Source: JAEYZM01 sp943372195
GTDB taxonomy: Bacteria; Bacteroidota; Bacteroidia; Sphingobacteriales; Sphingobacteriaceae
Reading direction: 5' to 3'
Assembly (NCBI GenBank): GCA_943372195.1
Contig: CALRXS010000001.1
Location: forward strand, 62,001-126,000
Length of the DNA: 64,000 nt
Part shown: one piece after another, positions 58,565 to 64,000 of the stretch
How positions within the stretch are numbered: the first letter of the stretch is position 1
Layout of the letters: each line of letters opens with the position of its first letter
Position numbers and translations under genes: made by a program
Notes under the pieces: generated by a model
Databases searched by the model: none
What the model was told of the DNA's origin: nothing
The model's input: only the letters and a program-made list of their open reading frames with translations

Positions 58565-58909
58565 ATGAAGAATAAAGATAAACGTCTCTATGATTTCGCA
58601 GTAATAATTAGAAATCAACGTCTCGATTTGGGCTATAGCTCTGCTGAAAAGTTTTCTTACGCAAATGGGATTAATCGTTCAGTATATCAAAGGTGGGAAA
58701 ATGGTGAAGACCTAAACTTAAGTAGCTTATTAAGATTGTGTGAATTACTCGGACTTTCAGCTTCTGATTTATTCAAAATGTGGGAAGAATGCAATGAAAG
58801 AATGCCCAAAACTAGAATGCAAATGCGTCTAGAAGAACTCAGACGTGAAGTAGCCGAAGAAGATAAACGTAACTACGAAAAGAAAAACACCAAACCTAAA
58901 GACGAATAG
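58565..58909 (+). CDS. XRE-family helix-turn-helix regulator
   Basis: A 114-residue protein with a Cro/CI-type HTH: FAVIIRNQRLDLGYSSAEKFSYANGINRS (helices 1-3) and VYQRWENGEDLNLSSLLRLCELLGLSASDLF, then a charged C-terminal helix ending KKNTKPKDE, possibly a coiled coil. ATG 58565 is used; the TTG 6 bp earlier is not needed. It is divergent from the secreted protein gene, and palindrome copy 3 lies between, so it is a natural candidate for the protein that binds the three palindromes. That link is inference. Confidence 0.85.
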   Translation: MKNKDKRLYDFAVIIRNQRLDLGYSSAEKFSYANGINRSVYQRWENGEDLNLSSLLRLCELLGLSASDLFKMWEECNERMPKTRMQMRLEELRREVAEEDKRNYEKKNTKPKDE

Positions 58910-58958
58910 TTGTAGAGAATATTTTTAGGATCTTATAATTAAGTAAACCAGCAATGTT

Positions 58959-58990
58959 ATTTGCTAATTTGCTAATTATCACATTTGCTA
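58959..58990. repeat. Octad repeat ATTTGCTA between convergent genes
   Basis: Four 8-bp words in phase: ATTTGCTA, ATTTGCTA, ATTATCAC, ATTTGCTA. The array ends 4 bp before the stop of the bifunctional nuclease gene. Confidence 0.7.
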
Positions 58991-58994
58991 ATTC

Positions 58995-59612
58995 CTATTG
59001 TCTTTTACTCAACTCATCGCGTATCCTCGCCGCCTTCTCATAGTTCTCTTCCTCCAATGCCTTGTTAAGCATTTCTCTTAACTCTACCTCTGAATAGGAG
59101 CCGAAGCCTGATTGGTTAGCCGGATTTATACTGCTTGCACCTACGCTAACTTTTTCTTTGTCATCATTAGGGTCAATGTTTTCTAAAAAAGCGAAGTCTG
59201 TGCCTTCAATCATTATACCTGCAGATGCTAGTATAAATTCGTAAGTGTAAATATTACATTGATATCTCACTGCTAATGCAATTGCATCTGATGTGCGCGC
59301 ATCGATCTCTACAGTTTTCTTACCATCCGTACAAATTAATTTCGCAAAGAATATACCATCTACTAAATTGTAAATGATGACTTCTTCAATAACAATATTG
59401 AAATGTACACTGAGTGATTTGAAGAGGTCGTGGGTGAGGGGTCTACTCGGACTCATCTTTTCGATTTCGATAGCGATTGCTTGTGCTTCGAAGCCGCCAA
59501 TGATAATCGGCAATCTTCTTCTACCACTAACCTCGCCTAATACCAAGGCATAAGCTCCACTTTGCGTTTGGCTATACGATAATCCGACGATGTCGAGTTT
59601 AATTTTTTTCAT
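58995..59612 (-). CDS. Bifunctional nuclease-family protein (DUF151 + UVR motif)
   Basis: A 205-residue protein with an N-terminal BFN/DUF151 domain (residues about 1-125): YALVLGEVSGRRRLPIIIGGFEAQAIAIEIE and AIDARTSDAIALAVRYQ-like blocks (VEIDARTSDAIALAVRYQ). The C-terminus has a UvrB/UvrC motif, LREMLNKALEEENYEKAARI. It is one of the usual Bacteroidota two-domain forms. A wound- or stress-related nuclease activity is known for plant relatives; the bacterial role is unclear. Confidence 0.9.
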   Translation of the reverse strand: MKKIKLDIVGLSYSQTQSGAYALVLGEVSGRRRLPIIIGGFEAQAIAIEIEKMSPSRPLTHDLFKSLSVHFNIVIEEVIIYNLVDGIFFAKLICTDGKKTVEIDARTSDAIALAVRYQCNIYTYEFILASAGIMIEGTDFAFLENIDPNDDKEKVSVGASSINPANQSGFGSYSEVELREMLNKALEEENYEKAARIRDELSKRQ

Positions 59613-59705
59613 TTTTGAAGCGAAAAATAAATTGGCTCATTCAATATTCTATTTATTAAGATAAAAAGAAATATTCGAATAAGCCAATTATTAATTGGAT
59701 ATAAA

Positions 59706-60683
59706 TTATGCGTTTGCTTTGAATGCTTTTACTGCATCAATTAATTTAGGTAATACATCGAATGCATCACCTACAATGCCGTAATCTGCTACTTTAAAGA
59801 ATGGCGCTTCTGGGTCTTTATTGATTACTACAATTACTTTCGATGAGCTCACCCCAGCTAAATGCTGTATTGCTCCCGATATACCAATCGCGATATATAA
59901 ATTGGGTGCTACTGCAATACCTGTTTGCCCTACGTGTTCTGAATGTGGTCTCCATCCTGAATCTGATACCGGCTTCGAACATGCTGTCGCTGCTCCTAAT
60001 AAATTAGCTAGCTCTTCGATCATGCCCCAGTTCTCCGGACCTTTCATGCCTCTACCTGCAGATACAACTAACTCTGCATCTGGCAATGAAACTTTATCAG
60101 TCGCTCTTACAATTTCTTTTACTAATGATTTGAAATCATTTGCGCCAGTTGCTGGGCTTAACGTTTCTATTACTGCGGATGTTGGGTTCTCAACTAACTT
60201 ATATGCGTTGGCACTTAATGTTAACACCTTAATAGCCGAAGTTAATTCTACCGTTGCAAATGCCTTACCTGAAAATGCACCTCTTTTTACTGTTAATTTA
60301 TTACCATCAATAGTCGGTAATTCTATAACAGCATCCGCAAATCCAGCTCCCAATTTAACAGCCACTCTTGGCGCTAAACCTTTTGCTGTAAAGCTGTTCG
60401 CCATAACTACAACTGATGCATTTGCATTTTTGGCAGCATCCGAAATAATAGAAGCATAAGCTTGGTTAACAAATGTTTTTAATTGATCAGAATTTACTGT
60501 CAATACTTTTTTCGCACCAAATTTACCTAACTCTGCTAAATGTGTTTGATCTACTTCACCAATTGATAAAGCCGTTAATTCAACACCCATCTTAGATGCA
60601 ATTTCTGCAGCATATGAAACTACTTCAAAAGTAGATTTCTTGAATTTGCCTTCTATATTTTCAACGTATACTAATACACTCAT
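59706..60683 (-). CDS. etfA: Electron transfer flavoprotein subunit alpha
   Basis: Binds the FAD of the EtfAB dimer that carries electrons from acyl-CoA dehydrogenases to the quinone pool. The 325-residue protein has the C-terminal FAD signature: VVSAGRGMKGPENW and the GWRPHSEHVGQTG and LYIAIGISGAIQHLAG blocks. It lies about 50 bp after etfB and probably shares its transcript. Confidence 0.97.
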   Translation of the reverse strand: MSVLVYVENIEGKFKKSTFEVVSYAAEIASKMGVELTALSIGEVDQTHLAELGKFGAKKVLTVNSDQLKTFVNQAYASIISDAAKNANASVVVMANSFTAKGLAPRVAVKLGAGFADAVIELPTIDGNKLTVKRGAFSGKAFATVELTSAIKVLTLSANAYKLVENPTSAVIETLSPATGANDFKSLVKEIVRATDKVSLPDAELVVSAGRGMKGPENWGMIEELANLLGAATACSKPVSDSGWRPHSEHVGQTGIAVAPNLYIAIGISGAIQHLAGVSSSKVIVVINKDPEAPFFKVADYGIVGDAFDVLPKLIDAVKAFKANA

Positions 60684-60733
60684 GTCTCTTGTTTGAATAT
60701 CTATATAATAATATTTCTACCTATTTTGTTTGC

Positions 60734-61471
60734 TTAGATTACCTTAGCTTCTCCGTTTAATGCCTCTACTAATTTAGCAGGCTCATCAGCTGAAATCATT
60801 TTAACATTACCTCTCGCAGCAGGCATTTCATATGATTGAAAACTTGCTAATTTTTCTACTGCAATAGGCTCAACAACTTGCAAAGGCTTAGTTCTTGCCG
60901 ACATAATTCCGCGCATGTTCGGGATCTTAGGCTCTGCAACTCCCTCTGCTGCTGATATAACAAATGGAGTACTAACATTTACTACTTCTTTACCACCTTC
61001 AATCTCTCTTTCGATAGTAGCATCGTTACCATTTAAATCTAATTTCTTGATAATACTCACCGATGGTATATCTAAAACCTCTGCTAACATCGATGGTACT
61101 TGAGCTCCATTATAATCAATAGATTCTCTACCGCACATAATGATATCATACGATCCAGCTTTTGCTACTTCTGCAATTTGCTTTGCTACGAAGTAAGCAT
61201 CTGAAGGAAATGCATTTATTCTTATAGCATCATCTGCTCCAATTGCCAATGCCTTACGTATCGTCGGCTCTGTATCTGCTAATCCGACGTTAATTACCGT
61301 AGTTGTACCTTTACCACCTTCTGTTAATTCAATTGCTCTTGATAAGGCAATCTCATCATAAGGGTTTAAGATGAATTGAACACCATTTGTGTTAAATTCT
61401 GTATTATTGTTCGTGAAACTTACTTTTGTAGTGGTGTCGGGAACGTTACTGATGCACACTAATATTTTCAT
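60734..61471 (-). CDS. etfB: Electron transfer flavoprotein subunit beta
   Basis: AMP-binding subunit of EtfAB. From ATG 61471 it has 245 residues and begins MKILVCISNVPDTTTKVSF; the ORF can be extended to 61618 but the added 49 residues are not conserved and overlap the divergent TPR gene. The family signature ALAIGADDAIRINAF and the DIIMCGRESIDYNGAQVP block are present. A TACTTTTG -7 element lies 20 bp upstream. Confidence 0.96.
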   Translation of the reverse strand: MKILVCISNVPDTTTKVSFTNNNTEFNTNGVQFILNPYDEIALSRAIELTEGGKGTTTVINVGLADTEPTIRKALAIGADDAIRINAFPSDAYFVAKQIAEVAKAGSYDIIMCGRESIDYNGAQVPSMLAEVLDIPSVSIIKKLDLNGNDATIEREIEGGKEVVNVSTPFVISAAEGVAEPKIPNMRGIMSARTKPLQVVEPIAVEKLASFQSYEMPAARGNVKMISADEPAKLVEALNGEAKVI

Positions 61472-61491
61472 GATTTTTACAAATTTGTACG

Positions 61492-61499
61492 CAAAAGTA
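61492..61499 (-). promoter_or_regulatory. -7 element of the etfBA operon
   Basis: TACTTTTG on minus fits TAnnTTTG and supports the short start of etfB. Confidence 0.6.
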
Positions 61500-61523
61500 A
61501 GGAAATATAGATTAATCTGAAAA

Positions 61524-61868
61524 ATGAATACAAAACGCCTTGAACAACTGATAAATATGAAAAAAGAGGAGCCTAATGATCCCTTTTTAATATATGCTAT
61601 TGCCATGGAATATGCCAAAATGGAGAACTTCGACGAGTCTATCGCCCATTATGAACAATTGGTAAATGAACACGAAGATTATGTTGGTACCTATTACCAT
61701 CTAGCGAAATTATACGAGACCCTGAAAATGCCTGATAAAGCTGAAGGGATATATGAAAAAGGCTTGATGATTGCTAAAAAAATCGCTGATCATCATGCAC
61801 ACTCTGAACTTTTAAGTGCTTATAATTCTTTTAAAGGCATCGGTATCGATGACGATGATGAATATTAA
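61524..61868 (+). CDS. Small TPR-repeat protein
   Basis: A 114-residue protein with two or three tetratricopeptide repeats: DPFLIYAIAMEYAKMENFDESIAHYEQLV (about 19-47), YVGTYYHLAKLYETLKMPDKAEGIYEKGL (about 53-81), and a capping helix ending in acidic residues (GIDDDDEY). TPRs mediate protein binding; the partner is unknown. The chromate transporter gene begins 12 bp after its stop, so the two probably form one transcript. Confidence 0.82.
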   Translation: MNTKRLEQLINMKKEEPNDPFLIYAIAMEYAKMENFDESIAHYEQLVNEHEDYVGTYYHLAKLYETLKMPDKAEGIYEKGLMIAKKIADHHAHSELLSAYNSFKGIGIDDDDEY

Positions 61869-61879
61869 TAGATAGTATT

Positions 61880-63055
61880 TTGAAAATAAAATTCTTACTA
61901 GAGATCTTAAAATTTACGTTCACGGCATTCGGCGGACCGCAAGCGCATATTGCCATGATGCTGAAAGAATTTGTAGAGAAAAAGAAATATGTTACCGAGG
62001 AAGAGCTAATACAATACAATGCATTGGCTCAAATGCTACCAGGGCCCTCGTCAACACAAACATTGGTGGCGATAGCGTATAAATACGGCGGACTTTCAAT
62101 TGCGATTATTTCTTTTTTGATATGGATACTTCCATCGGCATTGATTATGCTCTTGTTCTCTATAGCCTTTGTTCAATATGATTTATCACATTCTATAGAT
62201 AAAGTATTATATATTTTAAAACCTATAGCGATCGGATTCGTATTGTACTCTGCATACGTATTAACAAGAAAAGTATTAAGTGATCGATTCTCTTATTTTC
62301 TAGCAGCAATCGCAGCAATATTTACTTTCTATTTTCATAATGCTTTCGTGTTTCCTGTGATATTATTTATTGGTATTGTCGGTAATATTTTATGGGGGAA
62401 GGGAGAAATGCAATTAGTTAAAGAACCATTAAATTTTAATTGGAAAAAACTTATAGTGTTCTTCGGAATTCTAATCATGTTTGCAGTACTTGGAGCAATT
62501 ATTAATCGAACATCTTTCTTCAGTTTACCTGTACGTTTGTTTGAGAATTTTTATAGAAACGGGATAATGATTTTCGGGGGCGGACAAGTTCTCGTACCAC
62601 TACTATATACTGAGTTTGTAGAGATGAAACATTATCTAAGCAGTCAAGAATTTTTAGCAGGGTTCGCACTTCAACAAGCAGTGCCAGGTCCGGTTTTTTC
62701 TTTTACTACTTTCCTCGGAAGTATGTCGATGAGAGCAGGAGGTACTGTCGGACAAATTTTTGGAGGCTTCGCAGCATTGATAGGTATTAATTTACCAGGA
62801 TTATTATTTATTCTAATAATATTTCCGGCTTGGGAGCAAATCAAAAAACGTAAAATTGTTCAGCGTGCTTTAGATGGTATTAATTCTGTATCTGTTGGTT
62901 TTGCAATGGCTGCGTTCTTCATCATGTCTGCACCCATCGTCAACGACCGCATCAGCATGAGTATCGTTGCCTTCACGTTCTTCCTCCTCAATTGGAATAA
63001 AATCCCCACTTACCTAATTATCTTATCTGGTATTATTGCTGGCCTAATTTTCTAG
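61880..63055 (+). CDS. Chromate transporter family protein
   Basis: A 391-residue CHR-family membrane transporter with two homologous halves. Each has the signature: FTFTAFGGPQAHIAMM in the first and FYRNGIMIFGGGQVLVPLL in the second, plus QMLPGPSSTQ and QQAVPGPVFSF. It exports or exchanges chromate or sulfate-like anions. The start is TTG (MKIKFLLEILK), because the first ATG lies inside the conserved FGGP block. Its TAG stop is part of the first word of a heptad array. Confidence 0.87.
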   Translation: MKIKFLLEILKFTFTAFGGPQAHIAMMLKEFVEKKKYVTEEELIQYNALAQMLPGPSSTQTLVAIAYKYGGLSIAIISFLIWILPSALIMLLFSIAFVQYDLSHSIDKVLYILKPIAIGFVLYSAYVLTRKVLSDRFSYFLAAIAAIFTFYFHNAFVFPVILFIGIVGNILWGKGEMQLVKEPLNFNWKKLIVFFGILIMFAVLGAIINRTSFFSLPVRLFENFYRNGIMIFGGGQVLVPLLYTEFVEMKHYLSSQEFLAGFALQQAVPGPVFSFTTFLGSMSMRAGGTVGQIFGGFAALIGINLPGLLFILIIFPAWEQIKKRKIVQRALDGINSVSVGFAMAAFFIMSAPIVNDRISMSIVAFTFFLLNWNKIPTYLIILSGIIAGLIF

Positions 63056-63118
63056 TAACTGGTAACTAGTAACTAGTAACTAGAATTAGCATACTAGCAT
63101 ACTAACATACTAGCATAC
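63052..63118. repeat. Phased heptad then octad array between convergent genes
   Basis: Five 7-bp words (CTAGTAA, CTGGTAA, CTAGTAA, CTAGTAA, CTAGAAT) followed by four 8-bp words (TAGCATAC twice, TAACATAC, TAGCATAC). The stop of the chromate transporter is in the first word and the dnaB stop in the last one. Confidence 0.88.
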
Positions 63119-64000
63119 TAGAACGGTATGTCTTCGTCATTCATCTTACTCGGTCTAATTATATAATTCGGCGCATTATCATTACCTGAATTAAAATTAC
63201 CCGATGGGTTTAATGAACTGAACGACGGACTAGATCCGTAATCCATTGCATCGATATCAGCGAACTTAATGTATTCACCTATGTATTTCAATCGTACTGA
63301 TCCGACTGCACCATTACGATGTTTTGCAATAATAATTTCTGCAGTGCCTTTTGTGCTGTTACCTTCTTCATCCACTTCGAATCCGTAGTACTCTGGTCTG
63401 TAAATGAACAATACCATATCAGCATCCTGCTCAATAGAACCCGATTCACGTAAGTCAGAAAGCATTGGTTTTTTATTACCACCACGTGTTTCAACTGCAC
63501 GTGATAACTGTGATAAAGCAATTACTGGTACGTTCAATTCTTTTGCAATACTTTTTAAAGCTCTTGATATTGCTGAAATTTCTTGCTCTCTATTTCCACT
63601 ACGATTATCTCCTGACCCAACCATCAACTGCAAATAGTCAATCACGATCATGTCAATATCATGTTGTGCTTTTAATCTTCTACACTTCGCACGTAATTCG
63701 AATATATTTAAGGAAGGAGTATCGTCAATAAATATACCTGATTCAGATAATCTACCAACTCGTGTAATCAATTGCTGCCATTCAGCTTCAGTTAAATCAC
63801 CTCTCTTTAATTTCTCTGCAGGTATTTCTGTCTCTGCAGCAATCAAACGATTCGTTAGCTGAACTGCTGCCATCTCTAATGAGAAAATCGCGATTTTTTT
63901 CTTGCCAATTATCGTTGCATTTCTTGCTAAACTTAATACGAATGCTGTCTTACCCATCGCTGGTCTTGCAGCAATAATTACTAAGTCTGAATTCTGCCAA
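63118..64000 (-). CDS. dnaB: Replicative DNA helicase, 5' end outside window
   Basis: The hexameric helicase that unwinds DNA at the replication fork. Only the C-terminal RecA-like motor domain is in the window, about 294 residues, with the frame open to the right edge. Visible are the Walker A end PAMGKTAFVLSLA, SLEMAAVQL (H1a), the Walker B DMIVIDYLQLMVG, and ISRALKSIAKELNVPVIALSQLSR with the DLRESGSIEQDADMVLF arginine-finger region. The stop codon lies in a repeat array shared with the convergent chromate transporter gene. Confidence 0.97.
   Translation of the reverse strand, partial: WQNSDLVIIAARPAMGKTAFVLSLARNATIIGKKKIAIFSLEMAAVQLTNRLIAAETEIPAEKLKRGDLTEAEWQQLITRVGRLSESGIFIDDTPSLNIFELRAKCRRLKAQHDIDMIVIDYLQLMVGSGDNRSGNREQEISAISRALKSIAKELNVPVIALSQLSRAVETRGGNKKPMLSDLRESGSIEQDADMVLFIYRPEYYGFEVDEEGNSTKGTAEIIIAKHRNGAVGSVRLKYIGEYIKFADIDAMDYGSSPSFSSLNPSGNFNSGNDNAPNYIIRPSKMNDEDIPF

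Noticed and set aside
59821..60459. A 212-codon plus-strand ORF opposite etfA
   Set aside because: Composition mirrors the etfA frame; no start context or family match.
61472..61618. N-terminal extension of etfB
   Set aside because: Residues before MKILVCISN are not conserved, and the frame would include the etfB promoter and overlap the divergent TPR gene.

Overview
This 64 kb window is a chromosomal segment of a low-GC member of the Bacteroidota. The evidence is the phylum-specific promoter element TAnnTTTG in front of many genes, a type III glutamine synthetase, an abundance of outer-membrane beta-barrel and SusC-free envelope proteins, PduO-type adenosyltransferase, a MacB/FtsX-rich gene set and almost no Shine-Dalgarno sequences. 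The order cannot be fixed from the sequence. No phage, CRISPR array or rRNA operon is visible; the only clear mobile-element protein is a REP-associated transposase.

Layout. 1-9.5 kb: glutamine synthetase III (cut by the left edge), a polysaccharide flippase with a FemAB/GNAT-like partner, then purL-trmN6-phosphodiesterase-fbp and rnhA. 9.5-13.9 kb: a GT-C membrane glycosyltransferase, tRNA-His, a thioredoxin-like protein, a candidate 70-nt small RNA, ubiX, a di-haem peroxidase and a 440-bp gene-free tract with two long stem-loops. 13.9-31 kb: yidC, pyrG, kdsB, a deoxynucleoside kinase, trpS, plsC, gatC, an ABC ATPase, corrinoid adenosyltransferase, ispD, queA, an ABC permease, an Omp85-like protein, heptose kinase and an aminotransferase. 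31-41.7 kb: a CDF transporter, a Nudix hydrolase, an LTA-synthase-like phosphotransferase, a DUF4412-like protein, a comEC operon, a MerR regulator and an M23 peptidase. 41.8-50.2 kb: alaS, an acyltransferase, gatB, a TlpA-like lipoprotein and a two-component system preceded by three PhoP-box-like direct repeats. 50.2-59 kb is the accessory stretch: secreted and outer-membrane proteins of unknown role, a MacAB-type efflux system, ygiD, a REP array with its RAYT transposase, and an XRE regulator. 59-64 kb: bifunctional nuclease, etfAB, a TPR protein, a chromate transporter and dnaB (cut by the right edge).

The most unusual signals lie between genes. (1) A 14-bp palindrome, CTGCAWNAATGCAG, occurs three times and each copy sits exactly 23 bp upstream of a TAnnTTTG-like -7 element. 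It precedes the comEC operon and two small secreted proteins, one of which is beside an XRE-family regulator. This looks like an undescribed regulon. (2) Arrays of strictly phased 7-bp (sometimes 8-bp) words lie at gene 3' ends at six places, often containing the stop codons. (3) At least eight genes have a -7 element only 3-7 bp from the start codon, implying leaderless mRNAs; several apparent TTG starts are really the end of the -7 element. (4) A REP/RAYT unit has a 47-bp-period array of hairpins. (5) A divergent intergenic region contains a self-contained promoter-hairpin-terminator unit, a likely new small RNA.
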